Assembly (NCBI GenBank): GCA_944384125.1
Contig: CALWSF010000009.1
Coordinates: 1-64,000 of the forward strand
Direction: 5' to 3'
DNA: 64,000 bases
Origin: an uncultured Lachnospiraceae bacterium
GTDB taxonomy: Bacteria > Bacillota > Clostridia > Lachnospirales > Lachnospiraceae
Of this stretch, positions 25,686 through 33,251 are shown piece by piece; positions within the stretch are counted from its first letter, which is position 1; every line of letters begins with the position of its first letter. The position numbers and the translations under genes were made by a program. The notes under the pieces were generated by a model. That model did not search any database. It was given only the letters and a program-made list of their open reading frames with translations, and was not told the DNA's origin.

Positions 25686-26429
25686 TTATTTAATCAGCAG
25701 GGATACCCCCGAAATAAATAACAAAATATAGGTAATAATCATAAACAGCCTCTGGCTCATAATCCGGTACAGCCTGCTGCCGATATACATGCCTGCAAGC
25801 AGAAACGGAATGGATACAAGCTGGATCTTCAAAAGATCCGCTGTCCAGTATCCCGCCCATATGTCATCCAGAAGAAGTATGGTGTTCAGGAAAATCCAGA
25901 CCGTCGAGATAGTCGCTCTGAAGCCGGCCTTGCTGTCAATTCTTCGCGTCAGATAGCTTATCAGAAGCGGACCTCCCGAGACGAATATGCCATGGACAAT
26001 TCCCGCCATTCCCAAAAGGAGACAGGACATAAATGAGCCGCTTTTTTCTCCTTTTGCCGCTTTTGAATCCTGCTTCTGCAGAGAAAGCCCCCCCTGAACC
26101 GAGAGAAGAATAACGAAAATTCCCAGAAGTCTGTAGAGAATCTCCTCTTTTCCTTCAAAAAACTCTTTTATCAGGATTCCCCCGACGATTCCGACGGTCA
26201 TAACCGCCACAATCTTTTTAAGCTCTCTCCAGTTTACATCCCTTCTGTGGCCTGCGAACACATATATTCCTGACAGCAGCCCCAACACATTGAGTACCGG
26301 TTTTGCAACCGGATACCCCACCAGCATCAGGCTGGGCGGCATTGCGAGGATTGTCCCCGCAAAGCCGGTAATTCCCTGTATGATATTCGACACCAGAATA
26401 ACCAGAAGGAAAAGTATGTAATTCATCAT
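25686..26429 (-). CDS. TauE/SafE family exporter; probable C3-sulfonate exporter
   Basis: This 247-residue polytopic membrane protein, about eight helices, has the TauE/SafE layout: two similar halves, GITGFAGTILAMPP near the N-terminus and the matching GIVHGIFVSGGPLLISYLT in the second half. TauE/SafE proteins are linked to export of sulfite, sulfoacetate and other organosulfonates. Placed six bases after the sulfoquinovosidase gene, it most likely exports the pathway's end product, dihydroxypropanesulfonate or sulfolactate. Uptake of SQ is a less likely alternative because a dedicated importer is encoded next to it. The first two codons are both ATG; either could be used. Confidence 0.85.
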   Translation of the reverse strand: MMNYILFLLVILVSNIIQGITGFAGTILAMPPSLMLVGYPVAKPVLNVLGLLSGIYVFAGHRRDVNWRELKKIVAVMTVGIVGGILIKEFFEGKEEILYRLLGIFVILLSVQGGLSLQKQDSKAAKGEKSGSFMSCLLLGMAGIVHGIFVSGGPLLISYLTRRIDSKAGFRATISTVWIFLNTILLLDDIWAGYWTADLLKIQLVSIPFLLAGMYIGSRLYRIMSQRLFMIITYILLFISGVSLLIK

Positions 26430-26435
26430 CGCGCC

Positions 26436-28442
26436 TTACTTTCCGTATTTTTTATTAATTGCCTCAAAGAGCTGTGCGTGCGCAGAATTCTTTCTGTAGA
26501 ATGCCGGCGTATCTCCGATTGGTGCCGGAACACGGTGTTTTCCCTTCCCGTATTCCTTCCCGGTCCAGAAGTGCACCCACTCTCTTTCGGGAAGGTAAAC
26601 CTCCCAGTCGGTCTGATCTGCCAGATAAACCGGAGCTACCAGAACATCCTCTCCCAGCATGTACTCATACTGTATATCGTAACATTCCTCATCATCTTCA
26701 TTGTGCACAAACAGCGGACGCTGTACCGGAATTCCCCTGGCCGCATTTTCAGCAACAAGTTCCTTTATATAAGGAGCCAGCATTGTGTATACATCTACCA
26801 GTCTGGCCAGCTGCTTCATGCAGTCCTCATCATCGTAATACTGGAAATTTTCTTCAGGACGGTTTCCCTCATGGGTACGCATAACCGGTGTGAATGCCGC
26901 CATCTCTGACCACCGCAAAAACAGTTCCTTTGTTCTCTGATTTCCAAACAGAGATGTGTAGCCTCCTATATCGCTGTGCGTAAGCCCGCATCCGCTCATG
27001 CCCGCACTGAGTGCCGCACAGATAACAGTGGCAAGTCCGTCATGAATGGTAAAATCCACAGACTGATCGCCTGCCCAGAGAAGCGTGCAGTACTTCTGGC
27101 TGCCCGTGCCTCCCGCTCTCATAAAATAAACAACCTCGCCCAGCTTTCCGCTCTCTTTTACCGCCTCATAATTGCATTTTGCCCAGAGAACAGGCCAGTG
27201 GTTATGCTCGATCATCGGAGACTTGCCATTGTGAAGTACCAGATCATCCGTAGGAAGATATTCCCCGAAATCTGCCATCCAGCCGTCTATCCCGATATCC
27301 AGGCTGTGTTTTTTTACCACTTCATTTTTGTACCATTCAAACGCTTCCGGATTTGTAAAATCTACCACTCCGCAGTCAAACTCGCCGAAATCAACAAGAT
27401 AATCACTTCCGTCAGCCTTGGTGGCAAACACGCCTTTTTCTTTTCCTTCCCGGTAAAGTTCCCCGTCTTTAACGAGATATGGATTTATGTAGCCGAGGAA
27501 TTTAATTCCTCTTTTGTGAAGCTCTTCAATATGCTTCGGAAGATCGGGATACATCTCTCTGTGAAACTGCCAGTCCCACTGAAGCCGTTTTCCGAAAGAT
27601 GTTACTCTCTTCCCGCACCAGTCCTGGCACCAGAGGCCCGACACCTTGATACCGTTTTCAATGGTTTTGTCAAGGAGACCGAATGATCTCTCATTTCCAC
27701 CCTGAACCCCCACTATCAGACCGTTGTATATCCAGTCCGGGAGCTCCGGCTGACGGCCGAAAAAGGCGCTCTCTTTTTCAAGCAGTTCCACAAAGGTATC
27801 TGCCGCCTCAATGCGTATGGAAGCAGGAACCTCCCAGATCTGCAGTTCATGAAAATCCTTATTTCTGAAATCAAAATCCCCGTATGCCGTGGAATCTACA
27901 TGCAGATAGTAGTGCTTTGTAGATACAAATGTGGGCTGCGGATAATTCGTATTATAGTAATCACCGCCGGCCTTGTTCTCCACATCGGAGCGCCAGGTCA
28001 CATACGTCGTTTTATCCCGTCCCACACCCGGCTCCGAGCTCCAGAGCGGGAAATGACGTCCCCTCAGATTAAAATAGGACATCTGCTCGCCGCAGCCGTA
28101 GCAGCGCTCTTTTTCATCCGCGCTTACCCGGAACCAGAAACGATTAATCTGCGGATTTTTCTGTTCAAAAGAAAGAACCGTGCAGGTGCCTTCCGTTTTC
28201 ACGCGGACTGTGAGCTCTCCCTCCATGTCAAGCAAAAGTTCTCCGTCTGTCTCATCCGCCGCCGACACAAAAAGAGGTCTTCTCTCAATCACGTAATCTT
28301 CAATTTTAAAATTGCCGCGATACATGTCTACATCTTCTCTGCCATATCCGACATAGATCATCGGCCTGTCTTTTCTGCATTCCAATATTGTGTCCCCGCC
28401 GTTTTTCAGCGTGAACTCCAAACCACTGCGAATCAGTTCCAT
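26436..28442 (-). CDS. GH31 sulfoquinovosidase (YihQ-like)
   Basis: This 668-residue glycoside hydrolase releases sulfoquinovose from SQ-glycosides such as the head group of plant sulfolipid. It lines up closely with E. coli YihQ through the catalytic barrel. The nucleophile is Asp391 (WMADFGEYLPTD) and the acid/base is Asp459 (WAGDQ). The sulfonate-recognition residues Gln273, Arg286, Trp289 (in QDWCGKRVTSFGKRLQW) and Tyr495 (HSDIGGY) correspond to YihQ Gln288, Arg301, Trp304 and Tyr508, with offsets of only 13-15 residues. Ordinary GH31 alpha-glucosidases lack this set. No signal peptide is seen, so it acts in the cytoplasm and glycosides must be imported intact. The ATG follows AGGAG. It is the fourth gene of the operon. 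Confidence 0.93.
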   Translation of the reverse strand: MELIRSGLEFTLKNGGDTILECRKDRPMIYVGYGREDVDMYRGNFKIEDYVIERRPLFVSAADETDGELLLDMEGELTVRVKTEGTCTVLSFEQKNPQINRFWFRVSADEKERCYGCGEQMSYFNLRGRHFPLWSSEPGVGRDKTTYVTWRSDVENKAGGDYYNTNYPQPTFVSTKHYYLHVDSTAYGDFDFRNKDFHELQIWEVPASIRIEAADTFVELLEKESAFFGRQPELPDWIYNGLIVGVQGGNERSFGLLDKTIENGIKVSGLWCQDWCGKRVTSFGKRLQWDWQFHREMYPDLPKHIEELHKRGIKFLGYINPYLVKDGELYREGKEKGVFATKADGSDYLVDFGEFDCGVVDFTNPEAFEWYKNEVVKKHSLDIGIDGWMADFGEYLPTDDLVLHNGKSPMIEHNHWPVLWAKCNYEAVKESGKLGEVVYFMRAGGTGSQKYCTLLWAGDQSVDFTIHDGLATVICAALSAGMSGCGLTHSDIGGYTSLFGNQRTKELFLRWSEMAAFTPVMRTHEGNRPEENFQYYDDEDCMKQLARLVDVYTMLAPYIKELVAENAARGIPVQRPLFVHNEDDEECYDIQYEYMLGEDVLVAPVYLADQTDWEVYLPEREWVHFWTGKEYGKGKHRVPAPIGDTPAFYRKNSAHAQLFEAINKKYGK

Positions 28443-28458
28443 AAGATTCTCCTGTTTT

Positions 28459-29130
28459 TTAATATTTCAGTTCTTTGTTTTTCCCGAGAAGCCCCGGATG
28501 TGCTCCCTGGCGAATCAGCGGTTCCCTTTCAGGATGTGCAATAACCCATTTGTTCTTCTGAAGCAGAAGCTCTGCCTCCGCCTCCCGCGCCGGACCCTTG
28601 TGCTCCAGAGGAGTATTGGTTCCCTTTGGAAGAATCACAACGCCTTTAAAGCCTCCGTCCGTTACCCGGCATGGAGAAAGATGAAGCGTTGTCTGATACA
28701 TTTCTATCGCTGTCCCCTTCTCCACAAAAAAGACTTTTGCATCCTCTACGCGGTATGTATTGTCTTTTATTTCCCACACATGTCCCAGCACCAGCATAAA
28801 ATCTGTGACTGCCACATTAATCTCGCTTCCCTTGTGGTACTCAAATCCATTGTAGGTTGTGTTGCGCCCGTTGCAGTAGCCCACCTGAATTTCCATCTCG
28901 CCGTAAAAACTGTTTCTTATCTGCTCCACAACGGGAAACTTTTCCATATCCGAAACCGACGCGAGATAAACGTTTCCATTCTCCGGAATCTCTGTTTTTT
29001 CTTCCATATAGCGGATAAGCTCTGAGAAATCATAGCCCCTCACAATACGGCCGTAGGGAGCGAAAGCTGCGTCATGCACAGAAGTAACCGGCACGTCATT
29101 TACCTGATTCAAATGTTCAAGCAGATTCAT
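28459..29130 (-). CDS. DUF4867 family cupin-like protein
   Basis: This 223-residue protein of unknown function resembles the DUF4867 family and has cupin-like beta-strand spacing in its central part (NVAVTDFMLVLGHVWEI, KVFFVEKGTAIEMYQTTLHLSPC, GFKGVVILPKGTN). Such proteins occur in sugar-utilisation loci. Within this operon it could be a mutarotase, a second isomerase or a stabilising factor for a sulfosugar. No known sulfo-TAL enzyme role can be assigned from sequence. The ATG follows AAGGAAGG. It lies between the reductase and sulfoquinovosidase genes, with gaps of 14-16 bases, so it is cotranscribed. Confidence 0.7.
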   Translation of the reverse strand: MNLLEHLNQVNDVPVTSVHDAAFAPYGRIVRGYDFSELIRYMEEKTEIPENGNVYLASVSDMEKFPVVEQIRNSFYGEMEIQVGYCNGRNTTYNGFEYHKGSEINVAVTDFMLVLGHVWEIKDNTYRVEDAKVFFVEKGTAIEMYQTTLHLSPCRVTDGGFKGVVILPKGTNTPLEHKGPAREAEAELLLQKNKWVIAHPEREPLIRQGAHPGLLGKNKELKY

Positions 29131-29144
29131 ATTAACCTTCCTTT

Positions 29145-30002
29145 TTATTCGCCTCTGACAATTTTGATGGTTGATCTCCAGTCATCCGGACCCATACCCT
29201 TGTCCATGGCTGTCTGGTAAACACGCTGCACGTTTGCCTCTCCCGGCATGTCAAAGCCGCACTCCCGGGCCAGATTCATGCAGATATTTACGTCCTTCGC
29301 CGCATTTGCCAGTGAAAATGCCGTTGTGTAATCCTCTGCTGCAAGCTTCTCATACTGAGTATCCAGATAGAAATTCTGGCCGCCGCCATAAGAAATGGCT
29401 GTCGCATAATCGGGAATGCTGATTCCGTTTTTCTGTGCCAGTGTAATTGTCTCATTGACACCATTCTGAATCTGGGTAACAAGAGCATTATGGCAGATCT
29501 TCATGACAAGACCCTTGCCGTTTCCGCCCATACGGATTACATTTTCTCCCATATAAAGAAGAATGGGGCGCATTTTCTCGTAGGTTTCCTCATCGCCGCC
29601 CACATAGATTCCCAGTTTTCCGGCTATGGCTGCCGGTTTGGATTTAACGACAGGAGCATCGATGAACTGTGCGCCGGTTTTCTTAACCATCTCTGATATC
29701 TCAACGGATACGCTGGGATCGATAGTGCTCATATCAATACACGTCTTGGTGGAATCAAGAACATCCAGGATACCCTGATATACGCTTCTGGAATGCTCGG
29801 ACTTGGGAACCATGGAAATAATTACATCCGATTTTTTTGCAAGCTCTACAGAGTCTGCACATGCTACAGCTCCTTTGGCTGCCAGCTGATCCACTTTTTC
29901 TTTTACAAAGTCAAAAACATAAACCGTATCATTATGCTTCTTTACAATGTTCTCGCTCATGGATTCCCCCATGATTCCAAGACCGATAAATCCGATTTTC
30001 AT
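29145..30002 (-). CDS. Beta-hydroxyacid dehydrogenase family; probable 3-sulfolactaldehyde reductase
   Basis: This 285-residue NAD(P)-dependent enzyme has the N-terminal nucleotide-binding motif GFIGLGIMG (residues 4-12) and the catalytic Lys168 with Asn172 in GLVMKICHNAL. In 3-hydroxyisobutyrate dehydrogenases the substrate loop reads DAPVSGG. Here it is DAPVVKSKP (115-123), with two Lys and a Ser. E. coli YihU, a known sulfolactaldehyde reductase, also replaces this loop (GRTS), and a basic loop would suit a sulfonate. The likely reaction is NADH-dependent reduction of 3-sulfolactaldehyde to 2,3-dihydroxypropane-1-sulfonate, closing redox balance in a fermenter. The family is certain; the substrate is inferred. 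The ATG follows GAGAGG. Confidence 0.83.
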   Translation of the reverse strand: MKIGFIGLGIMGESMSENIVKKHNDTVYVFDFVKEKVDQLAAKGAVACADSVELAKKSDVIISMVPKSEHSRSVYQGILDVLDSTKTCIDMSTIDPSVSVEISEMVKKTGAQFIDAPVVKSKPAAIAGKLGIYVGGDEETYEKMRPILLYMGENVIRMGGNGKGLVMKICHNALVTQIQNGVNETITLAQKNGISIPDYATAISYGGGQNFYLDTQYEKLAAEDYTTAFSLANAAKDVNICMNLARECGFDMPGEANVQRVYQTAMDKGMGPDDWRSTIKIVRGE

Positions 30003-30022
30003 ATCTTTTCCTCTCTTCCCTC

Positions 30023-30071
30023 AGAGGATGCCGGCAATTTATCTTTTCATGAAACCGGCCGGCAGCCCTCT
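30023..30071 (-). other. Intercistronic stem-loop between transaldolase and reductase genes
   Basis: AGAGG and GCCGGC on one side (30023-30035) pair with GCCGGC and CCTCT on the other (30058-30071), making an imperfect stem of about 11 bp around a 22-base loop in a 99-base gap. No T run follows, so mRNA processing or stabilisation is more likely than termination. Confidence 0.5.
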
Positions 30072-30101
30072 CACATGCTCTGCAGTTTTTTATGTCATCC
30101 G

Positions 30102-30788
30102 TTACTCTGTGATGGTGTTGTCCCACGCATTAATGAAGGTTCCAAGGCCCTGTGTTGTATAAGCATGCTTCATCATATCCTGATATACAGCCAGACCGGT
30201 TGTTACAATATCAGCTCCTGCCACTGCACAGTCCACAATCTGCTTGGGAGTGCGGATTGCAGCACAGATAATCTCCGTCTTACCGTAGAAACCATAGTTT
30301 TTGTAGATATCAACGATATCTTTTATGTATTTCTTGCAGTCCTCGCCATTTGCTTCTTTCCATCCGATGAACGGAGATACGAACAGAGAGCCGTTCTTTG
30401 CGGGCAGAATTGCCTGTGCCGGGGAGAAAATCAGTGTCACATTGGTACGGATTCCCATTTTCTCAAGTCTTCTTGCTGCGATAATACCAGGCTCGATTGC
30501 CGGAATCTTAATTACAAAGTTAGGACTGATGGAAGCAACTTTTTTTGCCATCTCCACCATCTCATCCGCGTCGTCCAGATGGGGATTAATCTCAACAGAA
30601 ACCGGGAACTTGTCTGCACCTTCAATTCCTTCTGCCTTGATCCACTCAGCGATATCTGTGATAGCCGTCATAAAGGGCTTTCCGCTGACCATGATATGTC
30701 TCGGGTTTGTTGTCACTCCATCGATACCGAAGGTATTATAAGCATACTGAATCTCATCAAGTTTCGCACTGTCCAGGAAAAATTTCAT
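30102..30788 (-). CDS. TalC/FSA-like transaldolase; probable 6-deoxy-6-sulfofructose transaldolase
   Basis: This 228-residue protein is a small transaldolase-fold enzyme. Asp6, the GVTTNP segment (24-29), the Schiff-base Lys94 in VIKIPA, and TNVTLIFSPAQA (115-126) are all present. It departs from common TalC/FSA proteins next to the active site: Arg30-His31 replaces the usual TL/SL after TTNP, and Trp143 replaces Arg in the SPFVGR segment. No transketolase or pentose-phosphate gene is nearby. In the sulfo-TAL pathway such an enzyme cleaves sulfofructose, passing dihydroxyacetone to glyceraldehyde-3-phosphate and releasing sulfolactaldehyde, which fits this operon. The ATG follows AGGAGG. It is the first gene behind a consensus promoter. 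Confidence 0.87.
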   Translation of the reverse strand: MKFFLDSAKLDEIQYAYNTFGIDGVTTNPRHIMVSGKPFMTAITDIAEWIKAEGIEGADKFPVSVEINPHLDDADEMVEMAKKVASISPNFVIKIPAIEPGIIAARRLEKMGIRTNVTLIFSPAQAILPAKNGSLFVSPFIGWKEANGEDCKKYIKDIVDIYKNYGFYGKTEIICAAIRTPKQIVDCAVAGADIVTTGLAVYQDMMKHAYTTQGLGTFINAWDNTITE

Positions 30789-30813
30789 TGTTACTTCCTC
30801 CTCTTTCTACTTT

Positions 30814-30832
30814 TAATTAATTACATTAATTA
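30814..30832. promoter_or_regulatory. Candidate operator for the sulfoglycolysis-like operon
   Basis: A perfect palindrome, TAATTAAT-TAC-ATTAATTA, lies in the leader between the promoter and the transaldolase ribosome site. ROK repressors bind AT-rich palindromes, so it is a candidate site for the regulator encoded at the operon end. A second AT-rich tract (30970-30994) lies upstream of the promoter. Confidence 0.45.
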
Positions 30833-30908
30833 TTATACCAATCAGATTCGCGCAAGCTGTTTTGTAGTATCTTTCGTCTTTTTGCTGTTATTGCGTTTCT
30901 CTGTGTCT

Positions 30909-30937
30909 ATAATATGTCTACTTTGCACAAATGTCAA
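30909..30937 (-). promoter_or_regulatory. Promoter of the sulfoglycolysis-like operon
   Basis: Minus-strand consensus TTGACA (30932-30937), 17-base spacer and TATTAT (30909-30914). The start would be near 30902, leaving a leader of about 115 bases that holds the palindrome. Confidence 0.7.
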
Positions 30938-31009
30938 TGGTTCAAACTCAGGTTTTTATTTTTCGTTATATTGTTTAATTTATTTAATTAATTTTATGCA
31001 AGATCACGG

Positions 31010-31038
31010 TTCCTATCCGTTTTCCCTGCCTTTATAAT
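31010..31038 (+). promoter_or_regulatory. Candidate promoter of the MATE gene
   Basis: A perfect TATAAT (31033-31038) is preceded 17 bases upstream by a poor TTCCTA. It lies about 30 bases before the ATG and is divergent from the operon promoter. Confidence 0.4.
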
Positions 31039-31069
31039 GTAAGACAAGTAAACCAGGAGGATTCTCTTT

Positions 31070-32422
31070 ATGAAGATCAATATTAAACCCGTCAGTCTGA
31101 CAGAGGGAGCTCCTCTCCCCGTCCTCGCCCGGTACACACTTCCCATGCTTACCGGAATGTTTTTCCAGCAGGCCTACAACCTCGCCGACAGCTGGATAGC
31201 CGGCAATCAAATCAGTTCTGCAGCTCTTGGTGCTGTGGGAACATGCTACCCCATTACCGTGTTTTACATCGCAATCGCATCCGGACTCAGTATGGGAACC
31301 TCCATATTCTGTTCACAGAATTTCGGAGCGCAAAAATTCAGTCAGGTAAAAGACGGAATCCGGACAGCTTTATGGTGTTTTCTTCCCTTCTCCATTCTGC
31401 TGATGCTCCTGTCTCTCCCCTGCGTTTCCGCCATTCTGCGGTGGCTGGCAGTTCCGGAGGATGCAATGGAACTTTCCGGAAAATATCTGGCCATTTATTT
31501 AAGTGGTATCCCATTTTTGTTCCTGTATAATATTTCAACGGGAATACTGAACGGACTGGGGGATTCCAAAACGCCCCTGTTCTTTCTGATCCTCTCTTCT
31601 CTTGTTAATATTGTACTGGATTTTCTCCTTGTAATGGCTGTTCCGTTTGGGATCTCAGGCCTGGCATTTGCTACCATGTTTTCCCAGGCCGCAGCCGCTT
31701 TTGCCACTCTTTTTGCCGTATACCGCATCTGCCTGCGCCTCCCGGCACAGGATGAACCTGCGAAAAAAAAGCCGATTTCCCGGACAGCACTGCGTGAAAT
31801 TCTGGGCCTTGGCATCCCCAGTGTCATACAGCACGTTTTTATGTCTGCCGGACAGCTTGTCCTGCAGAATGTGATTAACCGGTATGGCCTTATTGTGATG
31901 ACAGGGTATTCTGTCTCCTTCCGCATCAATGGCCTGATTGTCAACTCTGTCATGGCGCTGAGCAACGCTCTGTCAGGCTACACGGCACAGAACAAGGGAG
32001 CAGAAAAATATGATCGGATCCATTCCGGTTTTCGCATCAGCCTGACTGCCGCTTATGTATTTTCTGCCGCGTCTGTGCTTCTGCTTTTTTCATGCGGACC
32101 CTCCATTCTGTTCCTGTTTGTCGGATCAGACCCGCAAAAAAATGCCATAATCGAAGCCGGTATGGGATTTATACATATTGTCTCTCCGTTTTATCTCCTT
32201 GTATGTCTGAAAATCATCTGCGACGGTGCACTGCGGGGCATGGGGGCCATGACGCTTTTTACCCTCTCCACTGTGACAGATGTTCTGATACGTATCTTCT
32301 TCGGCAATATTTTTTCCAGTCTGTGGGGAATTAACGGAGTATGGTGGATATGGCCTTTTGCATGGTTCGTGGGAACAACCGTCTCCGCAGCGGGATATAT
32401 GTTAAAACGTCCCCGCAGATAA
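31070..32422 (+). CDS. MATE family efflux transporter
   Basis: This 450-residue protein has about twelve transmembrane helices in two similar halves, with MATE hallmarks: PMLTGMFFQQAYNLADSWIAG near the N-terminus, then GAVGTCYPITVF, and the matching VIQHVFMSAGQLVLQNVINRYG in the second half. MATE proteins export cationic drugs or metabolites in exchange for sodium or protons. Substrate is unknown. It is divergent from the sulfoglycolysis-like operon and shares its control region, but nothing in the sequence ties it to sulfosugars. The ATG follows AGGAGG. Confidence 0.92.
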   Translation: MKINIKPVSLTEGAPLPVLARYTLPMLTGMFFQQAYNLADSWIAGNQISSAALGAVGTCYPITVFYIAIASGLSMGTSIFCSQNFGAQKFSQVKDGIRTALWCFLPFSILLMLLSLPCVSAILRWLAVPEDAMELSGKYLAIYLSGIPFLFLYNISTGILNGLGDSKTPLFFLILSSLVNIVLDFLLVMAVPFGISGLAFATMFSQAAAAFATLFAVYRICLRLPAQDEPAKKKPISRTALREILGLGIPSVIQHVFMSAGQLVLQNVINRYGLIVMTGYSVSFRINGLIVNSVMALSNALSGYTAQNKGAEKYDRIHSGFRISLTAAYVFSAASVLLLFSCGPSILFLFVGSDPQKNAIIEAGMGFIHIVSPFYLLVCLKIICDGALRGMGAMTLFTLSTVTDVLIRIFFGNIFSSLWGINGVWWIWPFAWFVGTTVSAAGYMLKRPRR

Positions 32423-32438
32423 TTCTTTATATTACGCA

Positions 32439-32480
32439 AAAACGGGAGGCACCGGCCATCTGCCGGCTGTCTCCCGTTTT
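32439..32480. terminator. Bidirectional terminator between MATE and TlpA-like genes
   Basis: AAAACGGGAG (32439-32448) pairs with CTCCCGTTTT (32471-32480). An inner CCGGC/GCCGG stem surrounds a five-base loop. The symmetric A and T ends make it functional in both directions. Confidence 0.85.
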
Positions 32481-32522
32481 ACATAACTCTCTCTTATTCT
32501 ATTATCCTGTCCTGACGGACTC

Positions 32523-33194
32523 TTACCGGTTGTTCCTTGCTTCCTCCTGATACTCCTTCAGAATCTCTTCCCACTCCGCCTTATCTCTGGCTCCGATGAA
32601 AGCTCCGCCTACCTGCTTCCCCTCGCTGTCAACAAAAACGGTAGTGGGAACTCCCTGAAGCTGAGGAAGAAGATACTGTGCCATCTCTCCTGACGGAACA
32701 ATGTGAAGAAAATCAGCTCCCGTATCTTCTGCAAGAAGTTTGGCCGTCTCGACCTGCTCTGCTGAAACCGAACCGCTGTAATCCACTGTATCAGTGCAGA
32801 GACCGATAACCTGCACACCCTGATCTGCATACTCATCCCGCAGCTTCGCAAGCTCCGGCATATCAGAGATACATATGCTGCAGTACGTTGCCCATATATT
32901 TATCATCGTAAGATCATACCCGGCAAAAATCTCCTGTGTCACAGGGTTTCCGTCCAGATCCTCCACCTCAAATTCCTCAAAGAGACCTCTGGCTTCCTCT
33001 GTTTCTGTCTCAGCCTCTGTCTGCTGCGGCTGCTCTGCTTCACTTTCCTCTCCTGTCGCCTCACTTACTGTCTCCGTCCCACTGCCGGATTCCTCTGCCG
33101 TTTTGCTTCCTGACTGACACGCCGTCAGGAGAGTCAAAAGAGCAGCCCCCAACAGCACTGCCGCCTTGCCTGACATGCATTTTTTCTTTATCAT
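32523..33194 (-). CDS. TlpA/ResA-like thioredoxin-fold lipoprotein
   Basis: This 223-residue extracytoplasmic thiol-disulfide protein has a lipoprotein signal (LLTAC, Cys26), a Glu/Thr-rich linker to about residue 68, and a thioredoxin-like domain with the active-site pair Cys105-Ser-Ile-Cys108 (WATYCSIC) and cis-Pro segment GVPTTVFVD. It probably reduces or repairs thiols outside the membrane. No CcdA-type electron donor is encoded nearby. The start is the second in-frame ATG (MIKKK), which gives a compact signal peptide. It follows the sirtuin gene by 57 bases and may be cotranscribed with it. Confidence 0.87.
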   Translation of the reverse strand: MIKKKCMSGKAAVLLGAALLTLLTACQSGSKTAEESGSGTETVSEATGEESEAEQPQQTEAETETEEARGLFEEFEVEDLDGNPVTQEIFAGYDLTMINIWATYCSICISDMPELAKLRDEYADQGVQVIGLCTDTVDYSGSVSAEQVETAKLLAEDTGADFLHIVPSGEMAQYLLPQLQGVPTTVFVDSEGKQVGGAFIGARDKAEWEEILKEYQEEARNNR

Positions 33195-33251
33195 CCTGCT
33201 TTTTCCTTTCCAGATATACAATATTTTCTTCCGGCAGTGCCGCATTTTCCG

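Noticed and set aside
30102..30788. Ordinary pentose-phosphate transaldolase
   Set aside because: No transketolase or pentose genes adjoin it, the active-site neighbours differ from TalC, and it is first in a sulfosugar operon.
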